Assembly: GCA_026129685.1 (NCBI GenBank)
Contig: JAHCHO010000003.1
Coordinates: forward strand, 124,001 to 188,000
Length of the DNA: 64,000 nucleotides
Direction of reading: 5' to 3'
From: Fimbriimonadaceae bacterium
Lineage (GTDB): Bacteria; Armatimonadota; Fimbriimonadia; Fimbriimonadales; Fimbriimonadaceae
In this document: positions 9,473-18,384 of the stretch, piece by piece
Numbering within the stretch: position 1 is the first letter of the stretch
Layout of the letters: each line of letters begins with the position of its first letter
Position numbers and translations under genes: made by a program
Notes under the pieces: generated by a model
The model's database searches: none
What the model was told of the DNA's origin: nothing
The model's input: only the letters and a program-made list of their open reading frames with translations

Positions 9473-9898
9473 TCAGCGCACCCAGGCGTCGCTCGCGACG
9501 AGCCACGCGGCGAAGGGGACGGCCCACAGCAGCGCTCCCCGGGTCCGGCGCACCTGCCAAAACCAGACCAGACAGGCGAGTCCGGCGACCGTCAGCGCCG
9601 ACGCGTACACCGGCGATGGCAACCCGCCGAAGCGACCCCACAGGGCGACGGAAAGCCCTGCCATCGCGAAGGCGGGGGCGATCCAGGGCTTGTCCCCTCG
9701 GCGCCCCAATTCAGCGGAAACGCCGAGCGCAAGGCACGCGACGGCGTTGAGCGGGACGAGCCAACCGGCGGGAGGTCCCACGTGTCGGCTCGCCTCGTAG
9801 ACGACCAACCCTCGTAGTATCGCCTGAGCCCCGATGAAGGCGAACGCCTGGGACAACGCCAGGATGCCGAGGGTCCGAACCGCCGTAGGCGACGCCAT
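9473..9898 (-). CDS. Small integral membrane protein, unknown
   Basis: 141 residues with four hydrophobic segments (starting at about residues 9, 46, 73 and 97) and short charged loops such as RRGDKPW. No family recognised. TAACCT, a possible -10 box, lies nine bases before the ATG. It is divergent from the gene at 9996. Confidence 0.6.
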   Translation of the reverse strand: MASPTAVRTLGILALSQAFAFIGAQAILRGLVVYEASRHVGPPAGWLVPLNAVACLALGVSAELGRRGDKPWIAPAFAMAGLSVALWGRFGGLPSPVYASALTVAGLACLVWFWQVRRTRGALLWAVPFAAWLVASDAWVR

Positions 9899-9995
9899 GG
9901 TAGGGTGAGGTTACCGGGTTCGACGCGCCGGAGGTCCCACGATCCAGATTCGCCCGGGCCATACTGCAAAGACCCCGTTTTCGGGTCGGAACGGC

Positions 9996-10601
9996 ATGAG
10001 CCTCGGCAACGAGTTCTACAACGAGGACGACGCGCAGAAGATTCTCCAAATGGCGGCGCGCCACGGGGGCGGAGGGATGACGCACTCCCAACTCGTCGAG
10101 GCGGCCGCCGAACTCGGCATCCCGCCGGAGGCGATCACCCAGGCGGCGGAGTCGCTGAGGCAGAAGCGAGAGGAGGAGGAACTGCGCCAAGAGTTCCGTC
10201 GGAAGCGCAGGCGAAACGAGGTCAACGAGTGGACCTCGTACTTCAGCACATGCCTCGTGTGCTGCGCGATCTGGTTCTTCACGACGAAGGGAAGCGGCTA
10301 CTTCTGGCCGATGTGGGTGGCCGGGCCGTGGGGCGTCTTCAAACTCATCGGCACCCTCACCACTTGGGTTCGCTCGGAAAGGGACGAGTTCGACGAGTTC
10401 GTGCGCCGGCGACGGGCAGAGCAGGCGGACCGTCCCTCGTTGCCGGCGACGGAGGTGGACGCGTTCCTCGAAAGCCTCGCGGCCCTGGGCACGAGCAAGC
10501 TCGAGGCGATCAAGGAGGTCCGCCAGCGCTACGGAACCGACCTCAAGGGGGCGAAAGACCTCGTCGTGGACTACGAGCGGCGAAACCCCGGGTCTTTCTG
10601 A
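9996..10601 (+). CDS. 2TM-domain protein with L7/L12-like C-terminus
   Basis: 201 residues. The N-terminal 60 residues are helical and charged (QKILQMAARHGGGGMT, then a run of Glu/Arg), the middle holds two membrane segments around residues 85-120, and the C-terminal 45 residues (GTSKLEAIKEVRQRYG, then LKGAKDLVVDYE) resemble the ribosomal protein L7/L12 C-terminal fold, which recruits translation GTPases in ribosomes. The role of this combination is unknown to me. It is convergent with ftsH, nine bases apart. A similar helical N-terminus (EDVRKVLERAE) occurs in the protein at 34955. Confidence 0.7.
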   Translation: MSLGNEFYNEDDAQKILQMAARHGGGGMTHSQLVEAAAELGIPPEAITQAAESLRQKREEEELRQEFRRKRRRNEVNEWTSYFSTCLVCCAIWFFTTKGSGYFWPMWVAGPWGVFKLIGTLTTWVRSERDEFDEFVRRRRAEQADRPSLPATEVDAFLESLAALGTSKLEAIKEVRQRYGTDLKGAKDLVVDYERRNPGSF

Positions 10602-10610
10602 AGTCTCGGA

Positions 10611-12551
10611 TTACGCAGGGCCGGGCTCGAACCGAGGCGGCGGGACCGATTTGCCTCGTTCCTTGGCGGCCTCGACGGCGGGCGACTCGAGCGTCGGCAG
10701 GTCGTTCTGCCCAAGGACGAAGGGGGGCAGTTCCTCGCCGTTCATCACCTTCACGAACTCGTCGCGATCCAGGGTTTCGCGCTCGAGCAACGCTTCGACG
10801 ACGCGATCCAACTTGTCGCGGTGGGTTCGGAGAAGGTCTTCGGCGCGACCGTGGCACGTGTCCACGATGGAGCGGACCTCTTGGTCGATCATCCGGGCGA
10901 CCTCTTCCGAGTAGTTGCGCTCGTCCATCGCGTAGTCTCGGCCGAGGAACGGGCTGTGGCTTCGGCGGCCGAGGGCCAGGGTGCCGAGTTTGTCGCTCAT
11001 CCCGTACTCGCACACCATCGCGCGGGACATTCGGGTGACCTTTTCCAGGTCGTTGCTCGCGCCGGTCGTGATCTCGCCGTAGACGATCTCCTCAGCGACG
11101 CGACCACCAAGGGTCATCGCGATGTTGTCGAGAAGCTGCTGCTTGCTCACGAGGTACTTGTCGGCGTCCGGCAGCGACCACGTGGAACCGAGCGACATGC
11201 CTCGCGGGAGGATCGTGACCTTGTGGACCTTGTCGCAGTTCTCGAGCATCTCGCCGACGATCGCGTGGCCGGCCTCGTGGTAGGCGATCGTCTCGCGCTC
11301 CTTGGCGTCGATGATGCGGCTCTTGCGCTGGGGGCCCGCAATCTGGCGGTCGAGGGCCTCTTCCAAGTCGCTCTGGCTGATCTTGACGTGGTTGCGACGC
11401 GCGGCGAGGAGGGCGGCCTCGTTCAGCATGTTCGCCAAGTCGGCGCCGGTGAAGCCGGGGGTGCGCTTGGCGAGGACCTCGAGGTCGATGTCCTTCTCGA
11501 GGGGCTTGCCACGGGCGTGAATTCTGAGGATCAGTTCGCGGCCCTTTGCGTCGGGCACGTCGATCACGACCGTTCGGTCGAAACGACCGGGGCGAAGAAG
11601 GGCCGGGTCGAGGACGTCGGGCCGGTTCGTCGCGGCGATCATGATGACGCCGCTGTTCGGGTCGAACCCGTCCATCTCGACGAGCAACTGGTTCAGGGTC
11701 TGTTCGCGCTCGTCGTGCCCACCGCCGAGTCCCGCGCCGCGCTGGCGGCCGACGGCATCGATCTCGTCCACGAAGATGAGGCTTGGCCGGTGGGCTTTCG
11801 CCGTTTCGAACAGATCGCGCACACGGGCGGCGCCGACGCCGACGAACATCTCGACAAAGTCGGAACCGCTGATGTGGAAGAACGGGACGCCCGCCTCGCC
11901 GGCGACGGCGCGGGAGATGTGCGTCTTGCCCACGCCGGGAGGTCCGGTCAGGAGGATGCCCTTCGGGATCTTCGCGCCGAGGGCGGTGTACTTCTTCGTG
12001 TTCTTGAGGAAGTCGACGACCTCGTACAGCTCTTGCTTCGCCTCGTCGATCCCGGCGACGTCCTCAAAAGTGACCTTCGGACCTCCCTCGCCGACGCGCT
12101 TGGCCTTGCTGCGTCCAAAGTTCAGCGCCTGGTTGCCGCCCATCTGGGCCGACCGATACAGGAAGAACCAGAGCAGCCCGATCATCAGCAACGGGAACGC
12201 CAGGTACGTGAGCACCTGGAAGACCATCGCGCTGGCGGGGGGACCCTGGAGTTCGACGCTCGCGCCCTCTCCCTTGAGTTTCTTGTAGAGTTCGCTGCCC
12301 GCCGGGCTGTCCGAGGCGAAGCCCATCACCACGAACTTCTCGCCCGTCTTGGTCTCGCCGCGAATCTCGGTGCCCTGCCAGGTGACCGACTTGACGGTCG
12401 CGGCGTCCTCTTCGAGGCGGGACACGTCCCAGCGTGCGGGGGCGCGGTTCGGCATCAGGATGCCGCCCGTCCCGGCCGACAGGTTCACGATGACGAAACC
12501 GGCCAGCACGAGGACGACGATGGCGAAGAGGGCACGAGCAGCCTTGTTCAA
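10611..12551 (-). CDS. ftsH: ATP-dependent zinc metalloprotease FtsH
   Basis: Membrane-bound AAA+ protease that degrades misfolded membrane and regulatory proteins. The 646 residues show TM segments at about 7-25 and 110-131, Walker A GPPGVGKT at 203-210, Walker B LIFVDEID near 258-265, the arginine-finger region RPGRFDR, and the zinc site HEAGH at 425-429 with the third ligand in SNDLEKVTR. Start is TTG at 12551 with GGAG upstream. The residues after the P-loop (HISRAVAG) differ from the common LLAKA version. The C-terminus is proline-rich. Confidence 0.97.
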   Translation of the reverse strand: MNKAARALFAIVVLVLAGFVIVNLSAGTGGILMPNRAPARWDVSRLEEDAATVKSVTWQGTEIRGETKTGEKFVVMGFASDSPAGSELYKKLKGEGASVELQGPPASAMVFQVLTYLAFPLLMIGLLWFFLYRSAQMGGNQALNFGRSKAKRVGEGGPKVTFEDVAGIDEAKQELYEVVDFLKNTKKYTALGAKIPKGILLTGPPGVGKTHISRAVAGEAGVPFFHISGSDFVEMFVGVGAARVRDLFETAKAHRPSLIFVDEIDAVGRQRGAGLGGGHDEREQTLNQLLVEMDGFDPNSGVIMIAATNRPDVLDPALLRPGRFDRTVVIDVPDAKGRELILRIHARGKPLEKDIDLEVLAKRTPGFTGADLANMLNEAALLAARRNHVKISQSDLEEALDRQIAGPQRKSRIIDAKERETIAYHEAGHAIVGEMLENCDKVHKVTILPRGMSLGSTWSLPDADKYLVSKQQLLDNIAMTLGGRVAEEIVYGEITTGASNDLEKVTRMSRAMVCEYGMSDKLGTLALGRRSHSPFLGRDYAMDERNYSEEVARMIDQEVRSIVDTCHGRAEDLLRTHRDKLDRVVEALLERETLDRDEFVKVMNGEELPPFVLGQNDLPTLESPAVEAAKERGKSVPPPRFEPGPA

Positions 12552-12740
12552 ATAAACGACTCCAACAGATTCGAGGCGAACCTCGGTTGCCTACGCTTCG
12601 CGCGGTCCGAACGTTGCGGAGCGTCCCGTCCGGGGCGGGCTTGGCCTTACCATTATGCCCAAGCCGAACCGCGTTTCCGAACGCTCGGCGACGTCCCGCG
12701 GTTCCACGGGCGCCATCCGGCCCTGTGCAATGATCGGACT

Positions 12741-13217
12741 ATGCGCGTGCAAGACTACATGGCGCGGCTCACCGACGAGGCCTCCGAACTGCTGATCCGC
12801 CTCGTCCGATCCACCCCGGAAGACAAGTGGACGTGGTCACCGCTGAACGAAGGGCGCCCCGTGCTCGATCAGCTTCAGGAGTGCGCCCGGGTCCCGCTCT
12901 GGTTCGACGAGATTCTAACGACCAAGACGAGCCCTTCGTGGCCGGAGGACTTCTGGATGCAGGAGCGGGAGGCGCGGAAGGTCTGGGACACGGTGGACAA
13001 GGCGGAAGCGGCCCTGCGCGAGAACACCGCGCGGCTGACGGCGACGATGCGAACGCTGAGCGACGAAGACCTTGAGATCGAGGTGACGATGCCCTTCCGG
13101 GGCGGCGTCCGGGTCCGCCTCGCGGACATCCTGCAGTTCCACCTCCGCAATCTGCACTGGCACGCCGGGCAAATCGCGTACGTCCAGACGCTCTACGGCG
13201 ATCGGGACATGCATTGA
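12741..13217 (+). CDS. DinB/YfiT-family protein
   Basis: 158-residue four-helix-bundle protein of the DinB superfamily, many of which are metal-dependent thiol transferases or hydrolases. It begins MRVQDYMARLTDEASE and ends with the helix FHLRNLHWHAGQIAYVQT, whose histidines are likely metal ligands. No ribosome binding site precedes the ATG; the start is set by family length. The last 90 bases recur in degenerate form at 15126, with the genes at 13267-14991 in between. Confidence 0.8.
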   Translation: MRVQDYMARLTDEASELLIRLVRSTPEDKWTWSPLNEGRPVLDQLQECARVPLWFDEILTTKTSPSWPEDFWMQEREARKVWDTVDKAEAALRENTARLTATMRTLSDEDLEIEVTMPFRGGVRVRLADILQFHLRNLHWHAGQIAYVQTLYGDRDMH

Positions 13218-13266
13218 TCCGTCAGAGTCCTCCGGGCCGTGCGGGGCGATCCGTTGGGCTTGACGG

Positions 13267-14214
13267 TCAGGGCGAGCGCACGAGGTACTCGTTGCCGTCG
13301 CCCCGGTTGATGGTCAGGAACCGGAAGTTGGCCGACATTGCGGAGAACGACCACAGGGGGTCTTCCCAGTCCGGCTCGCCTGCCTTCTTCAAAAGATCTC
13401 GAAGGTAGGCGGGGTCGCGGCCCCGTATCCAGAGCGCTTGCGTCCGATAGGCGGAGAGGGTCGCGCGCTCGCCGTCGTCGGAGACGTGGGTGGCGACGGT
13501 TCCCGAATCGTCGCCACCCACGAGGGACGGAAGAATCAGCGGCGGCCCGTTCAGGCTCCAACGGCACGGGTGGCGTCGCCCGTCCGCGTCGGTCGCCCAA
13601 CCGACGGCGAAGCGTCTGCCATCGGAGTACGTCAAGGCGGTCGCGTCGGTGTGGCCGGGCGGGGCGACGATCGGGATCGGCGGGTCGGGGGGCGGACCGT
13701 CGCTCTCCTCCACCACGTCCGGAAGGCGGAACCGGATCGTTCGGTAATAGCCGCCGCCGACGCTGAACGCGGCGACGAAGGAACCGTCGCCGCGCAGTTC
13801 GCGGACGGACAGAATCCTGCCCTTGCGCGTCACGACGGGGCGCGGGCCGCGCTCGCGGTCCCACAGGTACAGCGTCAGTTCGTCGCCCGATCCGTCGGAC
13901 ACCAGAACTCTGGAGAAGGCGACGGCAAAGGCACCGTTGGCGCTCAACTTGGTGAACTGAGCGGTACCTCCGACCTCGTACCGCACCACCCGGTCCGCGA
14001 GCTTGACCCCCAAAACTCCAGGGGTTCCTCGCAGTGCCATGACCGATCCGTCGTTGGACACGCCCGTCACGCCCGTGAATTCGGCAGGGAACGCCAAGGG
14101 CTCCACCGTGATCCGGTTCCACGGGGTCTCTTCGGCAGGCTTCTCTCGCGCTCCCCCGCAGCCCAGCGACACCGAGAGGAGCAACGCTCCGAGAAGTCGT
14201 GGCGTTCGGTTCAC
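13267..14214 (-). CDS. Secreted lipoprotein, beta-propeller-like, unknown
   Basis: 315 residues with a lipoprotein signal peptide (LLLSVSLGC, lipidated Cys 19). The rest has repeated strand patterns with short WD/HAF-like phrases (VSNDGSVMALRG, HVSDDGERATLSAY) suggesting an extracellular beta-propeller. The start GTG at 14214 overlaps the stop of the upstream gene as GTGA, so the two were expressed together. Function unknown. Confidence 0.7.
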   Translation of the reverse strand: MNRTPRLLGALLLSVSLGCGGAREKPAEETPWNRITVEPLAFPAEFTGVTGVSNDGSVMALRGTPGVLGVKLADRVVRYEVGGTAQFTKLSANGAFAVAFSRVLVSDGSGDELTLYLWDRERGPRPVVTRKGRILSVRELRGDGSFVAAFSVGGGYYRTIRFRLPDVVEESDGPPPDPPIPIVAPPGHTDATALTYSDGRRFAVGWATDADGRRHPCRWSLNGPPLILPSLVGGDDSGTVATHVSDDGERATLSAYRTQALWIRGRDPAYLRDLLKKAGEPDWEDPLWSFSAMSANFRFLTINRGDGNEYLVRSP

Positions 14215-14991
14215 ACCAACCTCCAGTCCTGGCCGCTCGCCCACCGTTGGGCGGTGTCGAGCCACATCTGCTCGTGGTTGAGCAGGCCCTCCGGGGTCCC
14301 CGCGAAGTGGCGCTGGGCGAAGTCAACCGCCTCGTTCGCGACCGAGGCGATCCCGAGCCGCGCAGGCGGCGGCCCACACGACGGGCGCGAACGCGTCGTG
14401 GTTGCGGCTCCGCCAAAACTGGGGCACCTTCACCGTCATTCGGTCGAAGGCGGCGATCTTGCGCTCCCGATCCAGATTGGGTTCGTCGGAAAGGGGCACG
14501 TCGTACGCCACGAGGAACGGGTAGGACAGCGTCTGCGAGCCCCCCGTCAGAAGCGCGAACCCGGTGTACGGCCCGACCTGCGGATCGTCCGATAGCGAAC
14601 CGAACACGACGAACTCGGCGGTCGGGCCGACGTGGGCCCAGTTCGCGTTGTTCCCCTGGTACGTCGGCGGGTTCGTGCCCGCGCCCGTCGGGTTGAGGCA
14701 ACTGTAGAACCGGGGGTCGTTCGGGCTCGCCGGGGACCACCGGACCACGTCCAGATCCTGGTACGTCGCGCCCTGCGTCCACTGCCGCACGAACGCGAGC
14801 GTCGCCTGGGGGTAGTCGTAGACCGCCTCGCCGGGGACGTCGTTGCGGCGCACGGTGTAAGTCGGGATGGTCAGCCCGTAGACGCCCGCCGAAGTGGGCT
14901 GAAAGGACCACGATGGGTTCTGGTAGTTCCCACCGTTGTCGGCCTGGACGAAACCCGCCGGATTGGACACGTTCGCGACATAGATCGCCAA
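14211..14991 (-). pseudogene. Frameshifted surface or phage-tail-like protein
   Basis: From a TTG at 14991 with a perfect AGGAGGAG binding site upstream, the frame runs about 213 residues and then hits an early stop at 14323. One frame over, the sequence continues sensibly (NEAVDFAQRHFAGTPEGLL ... QMWLDTAQRWASGQDW) to a stop at 14211 that overlaps the next gene's GTG. Removing one base in the region about 14345-14360 restores a protein of about 259 residues. The N-terminal part has aromatic-rich repeats (WTQGATYQDLDVVRW, FYSCLNPTGAGTNPPTYQ) like carbohydrate-binding or tail-fibre modules. A real mutation and a sequencing error cannot be separated from one sequence. Confidence 0.6.
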
Positions 14992-15033
14992 GGCGGTTCT
15001 CCTCCTGGATGGGGTCGTTCCTCGTCCGATCCC

Positions 15034-15039
15034 ATTCTA
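15034..15039 (-). promoter_or_regulatory. Extended -10 box before the frameshifted gene
   Basis: On the minus strand the sequence reads TGATAGAAT, an extended -10 element, about 42 bases upstream of the TTG start at 14991 and ahead of its strong ribosome binding site. A similar TGATAGGAT precedes the gene starting at 44585. Confidence 0.4.
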
Positions 15040-15125
15040 TCACAGGCTTCGCCGTGACGGACGACCCTTCTGACTTCGGAGAGGCGATCCTGGCGTGCGG
15101 GATCATGGTTGCCCCGGCGAACTTT

Positions 15126-15217
15126 CTGCAGTACCGCCAACGGAATCTCCACTCGCTCTGCGGGCAGATCGAGTACGTCCAGACGCTCTGCGGCGACCGG
15201 GACATGCACTGATCCGG
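15126..15217 (+). pseudogene. Remnant of a dinB 3' end
   Basis: This stretch aligns without gaps to 13131-13222, the end of the DinB gene, with about 15 mismatches in 91 bases by eye. The reading frame (GQIEYVQTLCGDRDMH, stop at 15212) is kept, but upstream similarity fades and no start exists. It is a decayed partial copy; the genes between the two copies may have arrived with the duplication. Confidence 0.75.
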
Positions 15218-15260
15218 AGGGTCGGCGCGTCGCCGGGACGACCGACCGACGCTCCCCTGG

Positions 15261-16697
15261 CTAGCGAGCGCCGGTCGGCGTCGGATCGAGGTAGACGCGA
15301 TACACCTTGCTCATCGCCCAAGTCGTGTCGTTCGCGTTCTGCGCGACGGGTGAGACGATGCCGCCCACGATCCACCCGACGTGGGTTCGCCGCCGGATCG
15401 CCCACAGATCGAGGATGCCGTGGTCGATGGTCGGGTAGGCCGCGTAGGTCTTGGCGACCGGCACGAACTTCGCGTTCGCACCCATCCGCATCGGCAACGG
15501 CGCCTCGTGGTGCGCGTGCTCTCGGTGCGCGCCGTCGGCGTTCCGGACCAAGGTGGTCACGGTATCGATCCAGGGCACACCGTCCAGGAAGTCGGGGTCG
15601 CCCGGCGCTCCCTGTTTCGGGGCGATCACAAAGCTGCGCGCGGCCCGGTCGTAGGTGTAGCGGCTGAGCCCCCCAAAGAACGTCGTGTACATCGTGCGCG
15701 TTTGGCGATCGTAGAGGCGCATGTTCGCGCAGGTGTACTGGCTCATACGCTGGGCGTACTCGCCCGCAATCGAATAGCCCGTGGGCGCGACGTAGACCGG
15801 CGCGAGGTACACATCGTCGGCGTTCGGATTGGGGTCGCCGTTCGGCAGGGTTGGCGGCGTGAAGACGCCCCCGTACGCGCCGAGGCCAAGGGTACCGTCG
15901 GGGAGGATCGTGTGCTCGACGTTCAGGTCGCGGCGATGGAACTCGGTGGGATGCGTCCAAGGCTGGTACGAGCCCGAAACGACCTGCGGGTAGCCCAGAA
16001 CCTTCTGGATTTCGAACCGACGAACTTCTTCGGTATAGACCTGTTGCTGGTCCGGCGCGAGGTAGATGCCGTGGAAGTCGTGGCCGAAGACGAGGTAGAG
16101 GCGCCCATCGTCGAGCTTGCGGAGTTCGCCCCCCGTCACCCGCATCCGGGCGTCTTCGACGCTTCGAACCGCATCGGCGGCGAGAGCGGTGTTCCCCGAC
16201 TTCACGGCCTGGACGAGTTTCGGCAGGTCGAGCACGGTCAGGAGGGGGTAGGTCTGGCGCTCGCCGTACGAGTTGTGACCATAGCCGCCGACGACGACGA
16301 GGTCGTCCCCGTCCTGGGTGTAGCACGTGTTCGCCGAACTCAGTTGGTCGCGAACCATCGTCGGCAAGGAAACGTCGGCCAAGGGCATGCTCCACACGTT
16401 GGCGCCCGGTTTCCCGAGGGGCATCACGACCCAGATCGTTCGGTTCGCCAAGCCGCGAGAGAACGACGACCCGGGCGGCACGAAGCCGTGAAAGCCGTTC
16501 GTCCGTCCGGTCACGAACACCCAGTGCCCGGCCGTCCGGCCAAAAGCGAAGGAGTGGAGACCGGGGAGCGACGCGAACCGCCCGGAGGTTTCCTCTTCCA
16601 CCGAGATCGCGAACGGGACTCCCGCATTGTCTTGCGCGAGCGCCCCGGCGGCAAGCACAAGGGCCGCAACAGCCGAGCCAATCCTGATTCCACGCAT
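15261..16697 (-). CDS. Secreted kelch-like beta-propeller protein
   Basis: 478 residues. A signal peptide (VAALVLAAGALAQ) is followed by kelch-like repeats with phrases such as DDLVVVGGYGHNSYGERQTY and RLYLVFGHDFHG, indicating an extracellular propeller. The ATG at 16697 is chosen because the signal peptide begins there; the longer open frame upstream is arginine-rich antisense sequence. It is divergent from the PfkB kinase, 58 bases apart. Substrate or partner unknown. Confidence 0.7.
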   Translation of the reverse strand: MRGIRIGSAVAALVLAAGALAQDNAGVPFAISVEEETSGRFASLPGLHSFAFGRTAGHWVFVTGRTNGFHGFVPPGSSFSRGLANRTIWVVMPLGKPGANVWSMPLADVSLPTMVRDQLSSANTCYTQDGDDLVVVGGYGHNSYGERQTYPLLTVLDLPKLVQAVKSGNTALAADAVRSVEDARMRVTGGELRKLDDGRLYLVFGHDFHGIYLAPDQQQVYTEEVRRFEIQKVLGYPQVVSGSYQPWTHPTEFHRRDLNVEHTILPDGTLGLGAYGGVFTPPTLPNGDPNPNADDVYLAPVYVAPTGYSIAGEYAQRMSQYTCANMRLYDRQTRTMYTTFFGGLSRYTYDRAARSFVIAPKQGAPGDPDFLDGVPWIDTVTTLVRNADGAHREHAHHEAPLPMRMGANAKFVPVAKTYAAYPTIDHGILDLWAIRRRTHVGWIVGGIVSPVAQNANDTTWAMSKVYRVYLDPTPTGAR

Positions 16698-16755
16698 CGT
16701 CGGACCGGAATCTACCCGTCGGATCGCCGGGGCGGCGCGGGTATCGTCCCCGTCG

Positions 16756-17664
16756 GTGGTCACCGTCTTCGGCACCGTCTGCCTCGACCGTGTGCGGCGC
16801 GTCGCGAAGTTGCCGCCGGCCGGCGGGTACGTCGAGATCGACGAAGAAGCGGCGTTCCTCGGCGGGGAGGCGTCGAACACCGCCGTCGCCCTCGTCGCAT
16901 GGGGGAACCCCGCCTTGTTGTTCGGCAACTCGCTCGGACGAGGTCCGGAGTCGGACCTGTTGTGGGGGTTGCTTCGCGCCAAGGGCCTGGGTGACTACCG
17001 GTGCGCCGACGCGGACGCGCCGACGCCGGTGTGCGAGATTTACGTCACCCCGGACGGCGACCGCACGATGTTCGGCTACGGATTCCGACACATGGCAGGG
17101 ACGGTGGACCCGGGCGCCACGCCCGTCCGTCCGGGCGATTGGCTGACGGGCGAACCGAACATGGGGGAGGTCGCTCGCGAGGTGATGCGCGCGGGCCACG
17201 CGGCGGGGATGCGCACCTATTTCCTCGACTTCTACCAACCTCACGACCCGATCACGGAAGGCTCGTTCTGGCAGAGCAGCACCGACTGGGTCGGCGAACG
17301 CGGCAACTTCGAGCGCAACGAGCGGTTCTTGCGAGAATGGGTCGATCGGCACGGCTGTTTCGGCGTGCTGAGCGACGGACCGCAGGGGTTCTGGGCGGGC
17401 TCGCCGACCTACCGCATCCGTCACTACCCGGCCTACCCCTGCCCGAGCGTGGTGGACACCACGGGAGCGGGCGACGTCTTCCGGGCGGGGATGTTGCACG
17501 GGCTGTGCCGCGGGTGGACGATCGCCGATTGCCTGCGCTTCGCCTCGGTGGCGGGATGCCTGAACTGCCGGTTTCTGGGGGCGGCGGATCGGGTGCCGAC
17601 GGTCGCCGAAATCGAGGCGCACCTTGCCGCGCATCCGGCGATCGGCCGAACCTACGAGCCGTAG
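16756..17664 (+). CDS. PfkB-family carbohydrate kinase
   Basis: 302 residues of the ribokinase/PfkB fold. The C-terminal signature DTTGAGDVFRAGML holds the catalytic Asp and the anion hole; the N-terminal region has a glycine motif (FLGGEASNTAVAL) for sugar binding. The GTG at 16756 is chosen because the family N-terminus (VTVFGTVCLDRV) begins there. The sugar substrate cannot be told from sequence. Confidence 0.85.
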   Translation: MVTVFGTVCLDRVRRVAKLPPAGGYVEIDEEAAFLGGEASNTAVALVAWGNPALLFGNSLGRGPESDLLWGLLRAKGLGDYRCADADAPTPVCEIYVTPDGDRTMFGYGFRHMAGTVDPGATPVRPGDWLTGEPNMGEVAREVMRAGHAAGMRTYFLDFYQPHDPITEGSFWQSSTDWVGERGNFERNERFLREWVDRHGCFGVLSDGPQGFWAGSPTYRIRHYPAYPCPSVVDTTGAGDVFRAGMLHGLCRGWTIADCLRFASVAGCLNCRFLGAADRVPTVAEIEAHLAAHPAIGRTYEP

Positions 17665-17696
17665 GTGCAGGGGAAATGGAGGAAACGGGAGCGCGG

Positions 17697-17732
17697 ACCT
17701 GACCAGAAACCTGACCGGCTACCTGGTCGTCT
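17697..17732 (+). repeat. Three tandem 12-bp repeats, likely TA operator
   Basis: ACCTGACCAGAA, ACCTGACCGGCT and ACCTGGTCGTCT follow each other without gaps, starting at 17697, 17709 and 17721, just ahead of the antitoxin GTG at 17740. The first GACCAG and last CTGGTC also form an inverted repeat. Antitoxins of this class usually bind such repeats to repress their own operon; binding here is inferred. Confidence 0.55.
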
Positions 17733-17739
17733 AGTAAGC

Positions 17740-17997
17740 GTGGTCAAGGTCAACGTGCAGGAAGCGAAGACGCACCTTTCGCAGCTCATCAAGCGCGCGC
17801 AGGCGGGGGAACGCATCGTGCTGTGCGTCCGCAACGAGCCGGCGGTGGAGCTGACGGTGGTCACCGGCAACGGGGCGAAGCGCCCGTTGCGCCCCCTCGG
17901 GTTGGGAAAGGGACTGATAACCTACATGGCGCCCGACTTCGACGCCCCGATGAGCGAAGAGGAACTCGCCGAATGGGAGCGCCCGATCGAACTGTGA
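17740..17997 (+). CDS. Antitoxin, Phd/YefM-like
   Basis: 85 residues beginning VKVNVQEAKTHLSQLIKRAQ, the usual N-terminus of Phd/YefM-type antitoxins that pair with PIN toxins; the C-terminal half (PDFDAPMSEEELAEWE) is acidic and would wrap the toxin. GTG at 17740 is chosen from this homology. Its stop overlaps the toxin start as GTGA, and 12-bp repeats sit upstream. Confidence 0.85.
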   Translation: MVKVNVQEAKTHLSQLIKRAQAGERIVLCVRNEPAVELTVVTGNGAKRPLRPLGLGKGLITYMAPDFDAPMSEEELAEWERPIEL

Positions 17998-18380
17998 AGC
18001 TGCTGCTCGACACCTCGACCTTCCTCTGGTGTTGCGAAGACTCGCCGAAGCTCAGCGCGGCCGCGCTCGAACAGCTGCGCGATCCGGCCAACCGGCTGTT
18101 TCTGAGCGCTGTCTCGGCTCACGAGATCGGACTCAAAGTCTCGATCGGCAAGCTGAGTCTCCGCCTGACGCCTGAGGCCTACATCACCCAGATGAGGGAA
18201 CTGCATCGGATCGGGTCGCTGCCGCTGACCGAGACGGCGGCGGTCCGAGCCGCCGGGTTGCCGAGTCATCACCGCGACCCTTTCGACCGAATGCTCGTCG
18301 CCCAGGCCCTCGCGCACGACTGTGCGCTGGTCACATCCGACCGCGCGATTCGCTCCTATCCGGTGACGACCATCTGGTGA
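17994..18380 (+). CDS. PIN-domain ribonuclease toxin, VapC-like
   Basis: 128 residues of the PIN fold. The acidic metal-binding residues are present: Asp in LLLDTSTFLW, Glu in SAHEIGLK, Asp in DPFDRMLVAQA and Asp in TSDRAI. The family cleaves RNA, often tRNA or rRNA. The sequence resembles the PIN group paired with Phd-type antitoxins rather than classical VapB. It is translationally coupled to the antitoxin. Confidence 0.88.
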   Translation: MKLLLDTSTFLWCCEDSPKLSAAALEQLRDPANRLFLSAVSAHEIGLKVSIGKLSLRLTPEAYITQMRELHRIGSLPLTETAAVRAAGLPSHHRDPFDRMLVAQALAHDCALVTSDRAIRSYPVTTIW

Positions 18381-18384
18381 CCCC

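Noticed and set aside
10821-12740. Plus-strand frame fused in front of the DinB gene
   Set aside because: Antisense of ftsH; the DinB family start is the ATG at 12741.
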